From: Haemophilus sputorum CCUG 13788
GTDB lineage: Bacteria; Pseudomonadota; Gammaproteobacteria; Enterobacterales; Pasteurellaceae
Direction: 5' to 3'
Assembly (NCBI RefSeq): GCF_000238795.1
Contig: NZ_AFNK01000007.1
Coordinates: forward strand, 1 to 64,000
DNA: 64,000 bases
This document shows, one piece after another, positions 18,046 to 28,523 of the stretch. Below the pieces are notes generated by a model that was not told the origin of the DNA, searched no databases, and was given only the letters and a program-made list of their open reading frames with translations. Numbering within the stretch: the stretch's first letter is position 1; each line of letters starts with the position of its first letter. The translations under genes and the position numbers were made by a program.

Positions 18046-19449
18046 ATGTCTAAATTTCCAACAGTTTCAGAAGTCCTCACCGGTAAAGTTGCGGTAGGCG
18101 AAACCGTTTCAATTCGTGGTTGGGTGCGTACCCGTCGCGATTCTAAAGCGGGATTATCTTTCTTAGCCGTTTATGACGGTTCTTGTTTTGATCCTATCCA
18201 AGCTATTATCAATAACGACTTACCAAATTATCAAGATGAAGTATTACGCTTAACAGCTGGCTGCTCTGTGGTTGTAACAGGTCAGATTGTAGAATCTCCG
18301 GCAGAAGGTCAAGCAGTAGAATTACAAGCAACGCATGTTGAAGTGGTTGGTTGGGTTGAAGATCCTGATACTTATCCAATGGCAGCAAAACGCCACTCTA
18401 TTGAGTATTTACGTGAAGTCGCACACCTTCGCCCGCGTACTAACTTAATCGGTGCAGTTGCACGTGTGCGTCACTGTTTAGCGCAAGCGATTCATCGTTT
18501 CTTCAATGAGCAAGGTTTCTATTGGGTTGCAACTCCGTTAATTACTGCATCTGATACTGAAGGTGCTGGAGAAATGTTCCGTGTTTCAACACTAGATTTA
18601 GAAAACCTACCACGTACTGAAGAAGGTAAAGTCGATTTCAGCCAAGATTTCTTTGGTAAAGAGTCATTCTTAACTGTATCTGGTCAATTAAACGGCGAAA
18701 CCTATGCTTGTGCATTAAGCAAAGTTTATACATTCGGCCCAACTTTCCGTGCAGAAAACTCTAACACGACTCGTCACTTAGCTGAATTCTGGATGGTAGA
18801 ACCTGAGTTTGCATTTGCAGATTTAGCGGACAATGCAAAATTAGCCGAAGATATGTTGAAATATGTATTTAAAGCAGTATTAGCGGAACGCCCTGATGAT
18901 ATGGCATTCTTTGCAAAACACATTGATAAAGATGTCATTACTCGTCTTGAAAACTTCATTGCATCGCCATTTGCGCAAGTTGATTACACTGATGCCATCG
19001 AGATTTTATTAAAATCAGGCAAAGAATTTGAATTCCCAGTTTCTTGGGGTATCGACCTTTCTTCTGAACATGAGCGTTTCTTAGCAGAAGAATACTTCAA
19101 ATCGCCAGTGGTTGTGAAAAACTATCCGAAAGACATTAAAGCATTCTATATGCGTTTAAATGAAGACGGTAAAACAGTAGCTGCAATGGACGTTTTAGCA
19201 CCAGGAATCGGTGAAATTATCGGTGGTTCACAACGTGAAGAACGTTTAGAAGTATTAGATAAACGTATGGTAGAAATGGGCTTAAACCCAGAAGATTATT
19301 GGTGGTATCGTGATCTTCGTAAATACGGTACTGTTCCGCACTCTGGCTTTGGTTTAGGCTTTGAACGTTTAATTGTGTATGTCACTGGCTTACAAAACAT
19401 TCGTGAAGTGATTCCATTCCCTCGTGCACCGCGTAATGCGAACTTCTAA
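18046..19449 (+). CDS. asnS: Asparaginyl-tRNA synthetase
   Basis: 467 residues from the chosen start, one more than the E. coli enzyme. Class IIb synthetase that charges tRNA-Asn. An N-terminal OB-fold anticodon-binding domain ([20 protein letters not shown]) is followed by the catalytic domain. Motif 2 is [15 protein letters not shown] and motif 3 is [15 protein letters not shown] near the C terminus. The ATG at 18046 is preceded by TGAGGT. An in-frame GTG at 17998 would add 16 residues not found in the family. It is a single gene with its own hairpin terminator. Confidence 0.97.
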   Translation: MSKFPTVSEVLTGKVAVGETVSIRGWVRTRRDSKAGLSFLAVYDGSCFDPIQAIINNDLPNYQDEVLRLTAGCSVVVTGQIVESPAEGQAVELQATHVEVVGWVEDPDTYPMAAKRHSIEYLREVAHLRPRTNLIGAVARVRHCLAQAIHRFFNEQGFYWVATPLITASDTEGAGEMFRVSTLDLENLPRTEEGKVDFSQDFFGKESFLTVSGQLNGETYACALSKVYTFGPTFRAENSNTTRHLAEFWMVEPEFAFADLADNAKLAEDMLKYVFKAVLAERPDDMAFFAKHIDKDVITRLENFIASPFAQVDYTDAIEILLKSGKEFEFPVSWGIDLSSEHERFLAEEYFKSPVVVKNYPKDIKAFYMRLNEDGKTVAAMDVLAPGIGEIIGGSQREERLEVLDKRMVEMGLNPEDYWWYRDLRKYGTVPHSGFGLGFERLIVYVTGLQNIREVIPFPRAPRNANF

Positions 19450-19470
19450 TCTGTACAAGCGGTAAAAATT

Positions 19471-19499
19471 AAGGCGAACTTTTCAAAGTTCGCCTTTTT
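19471..19499 (+). terminator. asnS terminator
   Basis: AAGGCGAACT pairs with AGTTCGCCTT (19471-19480 / 19487-19496), then T residues. A complete ACAAGCGGT uptake signal (19455-19463) precedes it. The GGCGAAC/GTTCGCC core recurs in the fnr terminator. Confidence 0.9.
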
Positions 19500-19560
19500 C
19501 ATATCTGTTTATTATTTTGCAAATAAGCGATCAAATTTAACCGCTTGTTTACTCATGAAA

Positions 19561-20649
19561 TTAACTGTTTTCTTTCGCAAATTTGTCCATAAATGCAATC
19601 AGTGCTTCAACACCTTCAATCGGCATTGCGTTATAAATAGAAGCGCGCATTCCGCCTAATACTTTATGCCCTTTTAATGCCTGTAAACCTGCTTGAGTTG
19701 CCTCTGCTACAAATTTCGCATTCAATTCATCGTTATTTGTCGTAAAAGTCACATTCATCACAGAACGGTTTGGCTTAGCAATGTAGTTATGATAGAAAGT
19801 GCTGCTGTCTAAATATTGATAAAGCAATTCTGCTTTTTTCAGATTACGCGCTTCCACGGTTTTTACGCCACCTTCTTTCAATAAGTGTTTAAACACTAGC
19901 GCACATAAATACCATGCAAAAGTTGGTGGTGTGTTAATCATTGAATCTGCATTGGCTTGCGTTTCATAATTCCAGATAGATGGCGTTGCTTGGCGAGCAT
20001 GACCAATTAAATCTTCACGCACAATAACAATTGTGATACCCGCTGGCCCAAGATTTTTTTGTGCACCCGCATAAATCAGACCAAACTGACTAATATCAAT
20101 CTCACCTGATAAAATGTTAGATGACATATCTGCCACCAATACTGCATTCCCTACATTTGGAATTTCTTTGATTTCTACACCAGAAATCGTTTCATTTGTA
20201 CAGTAATGGACATAATCATACTGTTCTGCAATATCAGAAAAATCAGTTCTCACCACAGAAATCACACCGTTAGCATCTGTTTCTGTAATATTGATTTCAT
20301 CAATCTCGCAGAAATTACGCGCTTCTTTTGCTGCTGTTGCAGACCAGTGACCGCTATTTAAATAGAGCGCTTTACCTTTCTTACCAATTAAATTCATTGG
20401 AATTGCCGCAAATTGTCCGCGTGCGCCGCCTTGCAAGAATAAAATCTTGTAGTTATCTGGAATGTGATAAAGCTCACGGAAATCTTTATCTGATTGTGCA
20501 GCTAGTTCTGAGAAATATTTACCACGGTGGCTCACTTCCATTACAGAAGTGCCTTGATTTTGCCAGTTTAATAATTCTGCTTGAGCTTGTTCTAATACCG
20601 CTTTAGGCATCATTGCAGGGCCTGCGCTGAAGTTATAAATTTGTGTCAT
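19561..20649 (-). CDS. serC: Phosphoserine aminotransferase
   Basis: 362 residues. PLP enzyme that makes 3-phosphoserine from 3-phosphohydroxypyruvate in serine synthesis, and also acts in pyridoxal phosphate synthesis. The N-terminal YNFSAGPAMMP is the SerC signature, and the PLP lysine is in GAQKNLGPAGITIV (near residue 197). The C-terminal VLGGMRASIYNAMP contains the phosphate-binding Arg. It is monocistronic with its own promoter; aroA, often its operon partner elsewhere, is 24 kb away here. An uptake signal (19540-19548) lies just after its stop. Confidence 0.97.
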   Translation of the reverse strand: MTQIYNFSAGPAMMPKAVLEQAQAELLNWQNQGTSVMEVSHRGKYFSELAAQSDKDFRELYHIPDNYKILFLQGGARGQFAAIPMNLIGKKGKALYLNSGHWSATAAKEARNFCEIDEINITETDANGVISVVRTDFSDIAEQYDYVHYCTNETISGVEIKEIPNVGNAVLVADMSSNILSGEIDISQFGLIYAGAQKNLGPAGITIVIVREDLIGHARQATPSIWNYETQANADSMINTPPTFAWYLCALVFKHLLKEGGVKTVEARNLKKAELLYQYLDSSTFYHNYIAKPNRSVMNVTFTTNNDELNAKFVAEATQAGLQALKGHKVLGGMRASIYNAMPIEGVEALIAFMDKFAKENS

Positions 20650-20709
20650 GTGTTTGCCTCTATTGTTGAAATGAAAAAGGGCACCTACTAGAAATAGGTT
20701 TGTCCTAAA

Positions 20710-20737
20710 ATTCTAATAGAATACCCTTGAATTGCAA
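20710..20737 (-). promoter_or_regulatory. serC promoter
   Basis: TTGCAA (20732-20737) and TAGAAT (20710-20715, minus-strand reading) with a 16-bp spacer, about 60 bp before the serC ATG. Confidence 0.6.
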
Positions 20738-20778
20738 GCTGCAAGCGGTCATTTTTATCGAATTTTTTGCAAAAGACC

Positions 20779-21651
20779 TTATTTGATCGGCAAACGATGA
20801 TCTTGCAATACTTGCATTGTTTTTTGTTTAAACTCTAATGCACTACCTGGGTTAGCTTGAACAATCAACATATAAATCAAATCCAACACAAATAATTGGG
20901 TCATTCGTGTACCGAGAGAGTCCCCTTGAATATGCCCTTGGCGATTGCCATTGACTAACACATAATCAGACACATTAGTAATTGGCGAACGCATATTATG
21001 CGTTAAAGCGATGGTAATCGCGCCATTTTCTTTCGCTAGTTTTAACGATTTATACGTTTCTTCTGAATAACCAGTATGACTAATCCCGATTGCAACATCA
21101 CCCTCTTTCATTAAAGAGGCTTGCATATACATAAAGTGATTGTTGGTAACAGCATCAATTGGATAACCAATTCGCATTAGTTTAAATTTAAAGTCTTCTG
21201 CAGTCAGCCCTGAAGACCCTACACCGAACAAAATAATGCGTTTTGCCATGCGAAGCGCTTGCGTAACTTTTTTCAACTCTTCGAAATCAAGCAAATTAAG
21301 TGTTTCAGTAATCACATTATTAAGGCTCGCTTGCAATTTAACTGCAATTTCTTTTGGCGTATCGCGTTCAGAAACATCTGTATCTAATAGAACGCGATTT
21401 GCTCTATCTTGGGTGGCAAGCTCAATAGCCAGATCTAATTTAAAATCTGTATAACCTTTAAATCCTAATGTGCGACAAAAACGAATAAAGGTCGCCTCCC
21501 CCACATCGAGTTGAGTTGCGACTTCAGATAATGAACATTGACTTAATAAATCCGGACGCGCCAAAATTGCGGTGGCAATTTTCTTTTCTGTTTTCGTTAA
21601 GCTACTATGCAATGCACCAATTTTGTCTAGAATTTTACCTTGTGTGGACAT
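20779..21651 (-). CDS. RpiR-family transcriptional regulator, SiaR-like
   Basis: 290 residues. The N-terminal RpiR helix-turn-helix (SLSEVATQLDVGEATFIRFCRTLGFKGYTDFK) and a C-terminal sugar isomerase SIS domain (ILFGVGSSGLTAEDFKFKL, GISHTGYSEETY) are visible. H. influenzae SiaR, which represses sialic acid uptake and catabolism genes and responds to glucosamine-6-phosphate, has the same architecture and size. Here the gene follows nanQ after 14 bp with a GGGAGG ribosome binding site, supporting a sialic acid or amino sugar role. No nanA/nanK/nagB or siaPT genes lie in the window, so any regulon members are elsewhere. Confidence 0.8.
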   Translation of the reverse strand: MSTQGKILDKIGALHSSLTKTEKKIATAILARPDLLSQCSLSEVATQLDVGEATFIRFCRTLGFKGYTDFKLDLAIELATQDRANRVLLDTDVSERDTPKEIAVKLQASLNNVITETLNLLDFEELKKVTQALRMAKRIILFGVGSSGLTAEDFKFKLMRIGYPIDAVTNNHFMYMQASLMKEGDVAIGISHTGYSEETYKSLKLAKENGAITIALTHNMRSPITNVSDYVLVNGNRQGHIQGDSLGTRMTQLFVLDLIYMLIVQANPGSALEFKQKTMQVLQDHRLPIK

Positions 21652-21665
21652 AACACACCTCCCGC

Positions 21666-22241
<576 letters not shown>

Positions 22242-22250
22242 TTAAAAAAA

Positions 22251-22266
22251 TGAGAAGCAGATCAAA
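22251..22266. promoter_or_regulatory. CRP-like site upstream of nanQ
   Basis: TGAGA-N6-TCAAA (reverse: TTTGA-N6-TCTCA) deviates by one base in each half from TGTGA-N6-TCACA. It lies about 118 bp upstream of the nanQ ATG. CRP co-regulation with SiaR is established for H. influenzae sialic acid genes. Confidence 0.4.
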
Positions 22267-22277
22267 TTTTTAACAAA

Positions 22278-22304
22278 GAAAAACCCCAGCATTATGCTGG
22301 GGTT
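22278..22304 (-). terminator. Porin gene terminator
   Basis: AACCCCAGCAT (22282-22292) pairs with ATGCTGGGGTT (22294-22304). On the minus strand it is followed by TTTCTTTG. Confidence 0.85.
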
Positions 22305-22332
22305 GGTTCAATTTAGGATAATTGTTTAACAA

Positions 22333-23397
22333 TTACCAGAATACACGCATACCTACGCCGATAGCTTTATCTTGAACTTTAGCTGTGTAGTTGTAGCCAT
22401 TGCCTGTGTAATCGAATTTTTTAGCACGTACGTATTTACCTTCAACAAATGCAACAACTTCTTTGCTGAATTTGTAATCTACGCCTAATAAGAAACCGTG
22501 TGCAGTTGCTTTAGATGCGTGTTGTTCTTTAGCACGTTCGTATAAATAGTTACCATATACTTTAGAGGCTGGAACTACTTGATATGCAAAGCCTGGAGAA
22601 ACATAGAATTTATTGATTTTCGCACCAGCTTTTTTCACGTGAGCATAACCGAAGTCACCAGTTAATTTGAAGTTATCAACTGTATAACCAAGAGATGCTA
22701 AGTAACCATCTTTGCGGTGTTTTACATCGTTTGAACCAGTTTCATAGTTAGTGTGACCATATGCAAAACGAGCATCAAAGTTATCTTGTGCGAATAATGC
22801 ACCTACACCATATGCATTTTTAGTTGGAGCCGATAATGCAGCACCATTCTCTTTGTGTCCTTGACCAAAGTTGTAGTTTGCGCTAAGTTGTAAACCTTCA
22901 ACACCTTTATAGTCATAACGTACTACACCAGTACCAGCAGTTTCAACATAAGCACCTTTTGGAATAAGACCATATTCGTAGTCATTCGCTTGGCTTAAAT
23001 CATCAGCGATAGTTAATTGACGACCGAATGTTACTTCACCGTATTGTTTGCTACCTAAACCTACATAAGCACGTTTAGCGTATAAATCGCCGAATTGGTC
23101 ACGAGATTCAGTTTTATCAAAACGGAACTCTAAACGACCTAATGCGTAGAAGTCTTCACCTAAGTTGTGTTTAACTTTCACACCAAAACGTGAACCCGCA
23201 TTACGTAACGCTGAGCCTTTAGTTTTCTCAGATTTGTTAGTAGCAACAGTTGTTTCTTTCGTGTTAGCTTTTTCTAAGATTAAACGTAATGAACCATCAA
23301 AATCAACTTTAGTTTGATCTGTGTCTAATACGGTAACAGCTTGAGCTGAAGATGCTGCGAAAGCCGCAACTGATAATGCAACAAGAGTTTTTTTCAT
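22333..23397 (-). CDS. Major outer membrane porin, OmpP2/OmpH family
   Basis: 354 residues from the chosen start. General diffusion porin of the Gram-negative type, a 16-stranded trimeric beta barrel. The signal peptide MKKTLVALSVAAFAASSAQA is followed by a mature start VTVLD. Strand-turn repeats run throughout, including FGVKVKHNLGEDFYALGRLE and RAYVGLGSKQYGEVTFGRQL. The last residue is aromatic (VGMRVFW; Trp rather than the usual Phe), as needed for BAM assembly. The ATG at 23397 follows AAAGGTGATTG; an in-frame start at 23436 would place 13 residues ahead of the signal peptide. A consensus promoter and a structured leader of about 115 nt lie upstream. Confidence 0.93.
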   Translation of the reverse strand: MKKTLVALSVAAFAASSAQAVTVLDTDQTKVDFDGSLRLILEKANTKETTVATNKSEKTKGSALRNAGSRFGVKVKHNLGEDFYALGRLEFRFDKTESRDQFGDLYAKRAYVGLGSKQYGEVTFGRQLTIADDLSQANDYEYGLIPKGAYVETAGTGVVRYDYKGVEGLQLSANYNFGQGHKENGAALSAPTKNAYGVGALFAQDNFDARFAYGHTNYETGSNDVKHRKDGYLASLGYTVDNFKLTGDFGYAHVKKAGAKINKFYVSPGFAYQVVPASKVYGNYLYERAKEQHASKATAHGFLLGVDYKFSKEVVAFVEGKYVRAKKFDYTGNGYNYTAKVQDKAIGVGMRVFW

Positions 23398-23476
23398 AAC
23401 AATCACCTTTCCAAGTGTAGGTTTATATTTATACAACTACTCTTTTGAGAGCGTTAAGAGTAATTTCCAAAATTTT

Positions 23477-23506
23477 ACATTTAGTTCCGTAAATTCGGGT
23501 AAATGT
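23477..23506 (-). other. Hairpin in the 5' leader of the porin mRNA
   Basis: ACATTTA (23477-23483) pairs with TAAATGT (23500-23506), with an inner CCG/CGG pairing. It falls within the predicted leader between the promoter (-10 at 23520) and the ATG at 23397. Leaders of porin genes are frequent targets of regulatory RNAs and RNases, but no function is shown here. Confidence 0.5.
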
Positions 23507-23519
23507 CTTTTGCGTGGAA

Positions 23520-23548
23520 ATAATCGCAAAAAGACACCATGCTGTCAA
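23520..23548 (-). promoter_or_regulatory. Porin gene promoter
   Basis: A perfect TTGACA (23543-23548) and GATTAT (23520-23525) on the minus strand with a 17-bp spacer. The predicted leader is about 115 nt. The rest of the 23398-23861 spacer is very AT-rich. It holds a CRP-like TGTGA-N6-TCTCA at 23739-23754 and a TATAAT (23829-23834) that may serve priC. Confidence 0.8.
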
Positions 23549-23861
23549 TAGGCAATGATGTAAATTTATTTATTAAAAAAACATAATAAAAACAATTAGT
23601 TATAAACTTATCATCAAAAATGGAGCATTTTCAACATTTAAAATGCATTTTTTCTTCACTTGGAAAGTTAACATAACTTATTGATTTATAATGACTTTAC
23701 CTTAATCAACTTAAATTTACGCTTTTAAAAAATTATTTTGTGATGTAGTTCTCAATTTTAAAAAAAACTTGCTTTATAGTAGCTTCCATACACAAAAAAA
23801 TACCATTTTATTTTCAAAAATTCCCTTTTATAATAGAAAAAACAACTTTATTCGTTAATTT

Positions 23862-24374
23862 ATGCCTATTCACGCTCAAGATTTTTCCTCTTATTTAGCA
23901 TTTTTTACACCATTTTTAAACCAAGAAGCGGTCGTTTTTGATGACTGTTTTACTAAAAAAACGCAACTCGTTTTGCATTTTGTTTATGAAATGCAAGAAA
24001 CTATTACACAACTCACTCAACAAAAAGATACTGAACACGCTGAAGTTTATGCTGCACGATTATTACGCCAGTTCGATGCCCTAAAACGCGCAGTTGCCCA
24101 TATTAAGCCTGAGAAACAAGCGCTATTCCAATCAAGTTATCAATTCCCGAAAAACATTCATAGCTTACCAGCACCCAAACGACTCAATGAGTATCGAAAA
24201 GCATTAAGAGCATTACATGAAAAAACAAGCTGGTTAATTGAACAGAATTTGAAAGCGACAGATGCTAGAGTTAAGCAACAATTTGAAAATAGTATTCAAG
24301 AAACAGAATACCGAAAACAGAAATGCATTGCTGCGATTGAAAAATTAGAAGAAGAATTAAGTTTTGTAAAATAA
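23862..24374 (+). CDS. priC: Primosomal replication protein PriC (probable)
   Basis: 170 residues, mostly helical. The blocks ARLLRQFDALKRAV (about residues 64-77), LPAPKRLNEYRKALRALHEK (about 107-126) and the C-terminal YRKQKCIAAIEKLEEEL coiled segment resemble the PriC family. PriC recognises stalled forks with a gap on the leading strand and helps load DnaB independently of PriA. The family is poorly conserved, so this rests on the block pattern and length. The gene stands alone, divergent from the porin and convergent with galU. Confidence 0.75.
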   Translation: MPIHAQDFSSYLAFFTPFLNQEAVVFDDCFTKKTQLVLHFVYEMQETITQLTQQKDTEHAEVYAARLLRQFDALKRAVAHIKPEKQALFQSSYQFPKNIHSLPAPKRLNEYRKALRALHEKTSWLIEQNLKATDARVKQQFENSIQETEYRKQKCIAAIEKLEEELSFVK

Positions 24375-24396
24375 AAAGCCCCTAATGGGGCTTTTT
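24373..24396. terminator. Convergent terminator priC/galU
   Basis: AAAAAGCCCC (24373-24382) and GGGGCTTTTT (24387-24396) form a perfect symmetrical hairpin with a 4-nt loop. It overlaps the priC stop codon on its left side. Confidence 0.92.
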
Positions 24397-24408
24397 AAAT
24401 TCTTGGAA

Positions 24409-25296
24409 TTAAAGTGTTTTAGCGAGCTTTTTAATATAATCTTTAAACTCTGCGCCAAATTTATTATGGCGTAAGCTATATTCTACGAATGCTTCCATAT
24501 AACCTAACTTATCGCCACAGTCGAAATTGCGACCGGTCATATTAAATGCTTCTACGGTTTCTTGTTCAATCAGCATGTCAATTGCATCAGTTAATTGAAT
24601 TTCATCGCCAACACCTACTGGAGTTTTCTCTAGCAAGTTCCAAATATTTTTCGAGAAAACATAACGTCCTACTACAGCCAAATTAGATGGTGCTTCTTCC
24701 ACTGCTGGTTTTTCAACCATTTTAACAATCTTGGCTGAACCACCTACTGGAATTTCTTCACCTGAACAATCTGCCACGCCATAGCTACTCACGGTTTCCA
24801 TTGGCACTGGTGCAACCATAATTTGGCTATATCCAGTTTCATTAAAACGCTTAATCATAGCAGCTAAGTTTTCAGTTTTTTGATTCGCTGTAAAATCTGC
24901 CAAGATAACGTCAGGTAATACAACAACAAATGGTGCATCACCCACTACTGCTCGTGAACAAAGTACTGCGTGACCTAAACCTTTTGCCTGACCTTGACGA
25001 ACGTGCATTAACGTTACATCTTTTGGCACAATAGAACGTACTTCATCTAATAGCTGACGTTTAACGCGTTTTTCAAGCATGGTTTCGAGTTCAAATGAAG
25101 TATCAAAATGGTTCTCAATAGCATTCTTAGAAGAATGAGTGACAAGTACAATTTCTTTAATACCAGCTGCTACACATTCATTAACAATATATTGGATCAA
25201 TGGCTTATCCGCAATGGTTAACATTTCTTTTGGAATTGCTTTCGTTGCTGGAAGCATTCTTGTACCTAAACCTGCAACAGGAATTACAGCTTTCAT
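24409..25296 (-). CDS. galU: UTP-glucose-1-phosphate uridylyltransferase
   Basis: 295 residues. Makes UDP-glucose from UTP and glucose 1-phosphate, feeding lipooligosaccharide and capsule sugars. The nucleotide-binding motif [19 protein letters not shown] (residues 8-26) is intact. The KPLIQYIV segment, [21 protein letters not shown] and the active-site MVEKP Lys are also visible. It reads in the same direction as alaS and csrA, starting 101 bp after csrA, and may be partly co-transcribed with csrA. Confidence 0.96.
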   Translation of the reverse strand: MKAVIPVAGLGTRMLPATKAIPKEMLTIADKPLIQYIVNECVAAGIKEIVLVTHSSKNAIENHFDTSFELETMLEKRVKRQLLDEVRSIVPKDVTLMHVRQGQAKGLGHAVLCSRAVVGDAPFVVVLPDVILADFTANQKTENLAAMIKRFNETGYSQIMVAPVPMETVSSYGVADCSGEEIPVGGSAKIVKMVEKPAVEEAPSNLAVVGRYVFSKNIWNLLEKTPVGVGDEIQLTDAIDMLIEQETVEAFNMTGRNFDCGDKLGYMEAFVEYSLRHNKFGAEFKDYIKKLAKTL

Positions 25297-25397
25297 ATTT
25301 TTTCCTTATACGAGACGTCCTTACCATATTTGGCAAAGGATTTGATGATTTACTTAACTTGCATAGACAAGCTTGTTTAGTATTTTAGTATCGCGCT

Positions 25398-25586
25398 CTA
25401 TTCTTCAACAGAATTACTATCTTCCGCTGCTTTAATGCGTTCATAAATTTCTTGACGATGTACAGCAATTTCTTTTGGTGCATTCACACCTAATTTCACT
25501 TGATTCCCTCTTACGCTAAGAACCGTAATTTCCACATTATCCCCTATAATCAAACTTTCCCCAATTTTACGGGTTAAAATAAGCAT
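25398..25586 (-). CDS. csrA: Carbon storage regulator CsrA
   Basis: 62 residues from the chosen start. Dimeric RNA-binding protein that binds GGA motifs in mRNA leaders and controls translation and stability of many transcripts. The N-terminal [16 protein letters not shown] and the RNA-binding [12 protein letters not shown] with the key Arg are present. The start at 25586 follows a strong GGAGG; a start four codons earlier would add residues not found in CsrA. The alaS-csrA order is conserved in gamma-proteobacteria. A hairpin with an 11-bp stem lies in the spacer just upstream. Confidence 0.97.
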   Translation of the reverse strand: MLILTRKIGESLIIGDNVEITVLSVRGNQVKLGVNAPKEIAVHRQEIYERIKAAEDSNSVEE

Positions 25587-25612
25587 AAAAACCTCCACAG
25601 GTCTATTTATAT

Positions 25613-25643
25613 CTGCCTTGTGAAGGCTAAAATCACAAGGCAG
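25613..25643 (-). other. Stable hairpin between alaS and csrA
   Basis: CTGCCTTGTGA (25613-25623) pairs perfectly with TCACAAGGCAG (25633-25643), with a 9-nt loop. No T run follows on the minus strand (ATATAAATAG), so it is not a standard terminator. It lies 27 nt before the csrA start and could tune read-through, processing or CsrA autoregulation. Confidence 0.6.
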
Positions 25644-25681
25644 TTGCCGTTAGAATCATTCTAGACGACAAGTTATAGTTA

Positions 25682-28306
25682 TTAGATTTTTGCCTGAATC
25701 CATTCTTTTGCAAATGTAAGTGCATTAGATAAATGTTGCGGCTCAGAGCCACCCGCCATCGCCATATCTGGACGGCCACCACCTTTTCCACCTACATGCT
25801 GGGCCATTTCTCCTACTAATTCGCCAGCTTTGACCTTGTCAGTTAAATCTCTCGTTACCCCAACAATGAGGTTAACTTTATCATCAACTACGCTTCCGAA
25901 CACAATAATGGCAGTTCCTAGTTGATTTTTCAAGTCATCAACCATTGTTCTTAATGCTTTGGCATCAACATTATCAATTTGTTGAACAACTACATTCACA
26001 CCATTGATTTGCTCTGCTTGTTTTGCTAAATCTGCACCTGCTTGTGAAGCTTGTTTTGTTTTTAACTGCTCAAGTTCTTTTTCTGTACGTTTTGCTTTAT
26101 CTTGAAGTTGTTGGATTTTCTCCACCAAACTTGCCACATCAGTTTTTAACACTTCCGCACTATTTTGTGCAATTTGTTGAAGATTATGCAACCATGCTAA
26201 TGCATTTTCACCGGTAACAGCTTCAACACGGCGTACGCCAGCAGCAACTGCACCTTCAGAAGTGATTTTAAATAAACCAATATCTCCAGTTTGGTTGACA
26301 TGCGTTCCGCCACAAAGTTCAATTGAGAAGTCTGACATATCTACAACACGTACGACATCCCCATATTTCTCACCGAATAACGCCATTGCCCCTTTTGCTT
26401 TTGCAGATTCAATATCCATTTGCTCAATCAAAACTTGAATATTTTCTCTTACTTTACGGTTAACAATACGCTCAATTTCTGCCAGTTGCGCTTTGTTGAT
26501 AGCCTCTGGTTGTGAGAAGTCAAAACGCAATACCTGCTCGTTCACTAAAGAGCCTTTTTGTGCAACATGGTTACCTAACACTTCACGTAGCGCTGAATGT
26601 AATAAATGCGTTGCTGAGTGATTTAAAGTAATAGCGTGACGACGTTGTGCTTCAACTTCAGCCTTAACTTTATCGCCTACTTTTAAACTACCAGAAGTTA
26701 ATTGACCAATATGACCAAAAACTTGTCCATATTTTTGTGTGTCATTAACTTGGAAATTGCAAATTTCTGAAGAAATTAAACCGCTATCACCGACTTGACC
26801 ACCAGATTCACCATAGAATGCAGTTTGATCTAAAATCACTACCGCATTTTCGCCAGATTTAATTTCATTAACAGACTCACCATTGCTGAATAATGCGACT
26901 ACGGTTGCATCGGTATTTAATGTCTCATAACCTTTAAATTGCGTTTGACCCTCAACTTTAATTACATTGTTGTAGTCCATGCCAAAGTTGCTGCTAGCTT
27001 TTGCACGCTCACGTTGTGCTTGCATTTCTGCTTCAAAACCTTTCTCATCAATCGCAATATTACGCTCACGACAAACGTCCGCCGTCAGGTCTAATGGGAA
27101 ACCGTAAGTATCATAAAGTTTAAATGCAACTTCACCAGATAACTGATTATTAGCTACTTTTGCTAATTCGTCTTCTAATAATGCCAATCCACGCTCAAGC
27201 GTACGTGCAAACTGCTCTTCTTCTGCTTTAAGCGTTTTTTGAATATGGTCTTGTTTTTGTGAAATGATTTCACCTGCATGCCCCATAACTTTAGCTAAAG
27301 TTGGAACTAACTCATAGAAGAATGCACCTTTTGCACCTAAAATATTGCCATGGCGCACTGCACGACGAATAATACGACGTAATACATAGCCACGACCTTC
27401 ATTTGATGGAACAACGCCGTCTGCAATTAAATAAGCGCAAGAACGGATGTGGTCTGCAATTACGCGTAATGATTTATTGTTTAAATCTGTTACGTTTAAT
27501 AATTCTGCAATCGTTTTGATCAGTGTTTGGAAAATATCAATCTCATAGTTTGAGTTAACATGCTGCAATACAGCAGTCATACGCTCCAATCCCATACCAG
27601 TATCTACTGATGGTTTTGGTAATTTTTCCATCGTACCGTCTGCATGACGGTTAAATTGCATAAATACGATATTCCAAACTTCAATGAAACGGTCACCATC
27701 TTCTTCTGGGGAACCTGGTAATCCACCCCAAATATGATCGCCATGATCATAGAAGATCTCTGTACAAGGGCCACAAGGACCGGTATCGCCCATTGCCCAG
27801 AAGTTATCTGAAGCATATGGTGCACCTTTGTTATCACCGATACGAATAATATGTTCTGCTGGCACGCCTACTTCATCATGCCAAATGTTATAAGCTTCAT
27901 CGTCAGTTTCATAAACGGTTACATAAAGTTTTTCTTTTGGTAAACCTAACCATTGAGGAGATGTTAAATATTCCCAACCAAATTTAATAGCATCTTGTTT
28001 GAAATAATCACCAAAACTGAAATTCCCCATCATTTCAAAGAAAGTATGATGGCGCGCGGTATATCCTACGTTTTCTAAATCATTATGTTTACCACCGGCG
28101 CGCACACAACGCTGCGCAGTAGTTGCGCGGGTATAAGGACGTTTTTCATTACCTAAAAATACATCTTTAAATTGGTTCATCCCTGCATTAGTAAATAACA
28201 AGGTAGGATCATTTTCAGGCACTAGAGAACTACTTTCTACAACGGTATGCCCTTTACTATGGAAAAAATCTAAAAAAGATTGTCTGATTTCTGATGTTGT
28301 TTTCAT
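25682..28306 (-). CDS. alaS: Alanyl-tRNA synthetase
   Basis: 874 residues, the usual bacterial length. Class II synthetase. The N-terminal catalytic domain includes [10 protein letters not shown] and LERM. The editing domain carries [18 protein letters not shown] and the zinc-binding [13 protein letters not shown] near residue 665. A coiled-coil and the C-Ala domain end with [15 protein letters not shown]. All domains needed for charging and proofreading tRNA-Ala are present. It lies upstream of csrA with a 95-bp spacer. The 28307-28470 stretch upstream is AT-rich with no other clear feature. Confidence 0.98.
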   Translation of the reverse strand: MKTTSEIRQSFLDFFHSKGHTVVESSSLVPENDPTLLFTNAGMNQFKDVFLGNEKRPYTRATTAQRCVRAGGKHNDLENVGYTARHHTFFEMMGNFSFGDYFKQDAIKFGWEYLTSPQWLGLPKEKLYVTVYETDDEAYNIWHDEVGVPAEHIIRIGDNKGAPYASDNFWAMGDTGPCGPCTEIFYDHGDHIWGGLPGSPEEDGDRFIEVWNIVFMQFNRHADGTMEKLPKPSVDTGMGLERMTAVLQHVNSNYEIDIFQTLIKTIAELLNVTDLNNKSLRVIADHIRSCAYLIADGVVPSNEGRGYVLRRIIRRAVRHGNILGAKGAFFYELVPTLAKVMGHAGEIISQKQDHIQKTLKAEEEQFARTLERGLALLEDELAKVANNQLSGEVAFKLYDTYGFPLDLTADVCRERNIAIDEKGFEAEMQAQRERAKASSNFGMDYNNVIKVEGQTQFKGYETLNTDATVVALFSNGESVNEIKSGENAVVILDQTAFYGESGGQVGDSGLISSEICNFQVNDTQKYGQVFGHIGQLTSGSLKVGDKVKAEVEAQRRHAITLNHSATHLLHSALREVLGNHVAQKGSLVNEQVLRFDFSQPEAINKAQLAEIERIVNRKVRENIQVLIEQMDIESAKAKGAMALFGEKYGDVVRVVDMSDFSIELCGGTHVNQTGDIGLFKITSEGAVAAGVRRVEAVTGENALAWLHNLQQIAQNSAEVLKTDVASLVEKIQQLQDKAKRTEKELEQLKTKQASQAGADLAKQAEQINGVNVVVQQIDNVDAKALRTMVDDLKNQLGTAIIVFGSVVDDKVNLIVGVTRDLTDKVKAGELVGEMAQHVGGKGGGRPDMAMAGGSEPQHLSNALTFAKEWIQAKI

Positions 28307-28464
28307 TTAAATCATCTCTTAAAAAATCGTTATTTGAATATCTAAGATTTACCCGCGCATGATTTCGGCAGGCAATAATCCTCTTCTCATTTTACACGTA
28401 TTTCATATAGATTGCTAAATAGAATTGCGCCTATTTTTGTCTCTTATTAAAATTTGTTAAATAT

Positions 28465-28507
28465 AAATAAAAAACGACCGCTTGTATTGTCACAAAACGG
28501 TCGTTTT
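28465..28507 (-). terminator. Terminator of the sulfatase-fold transferase gene
   Basis: AAAACGACCG (28471-28480) pairs with CGGTCGTTTT (28498-28507), with a T-rich run on the minus strand. It includes an ACCGCTTGT uptake signal (28477-28485). Confidence 0.8.
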
Positions 28508-28523
28508 CGCTTAAATTTTCTGG

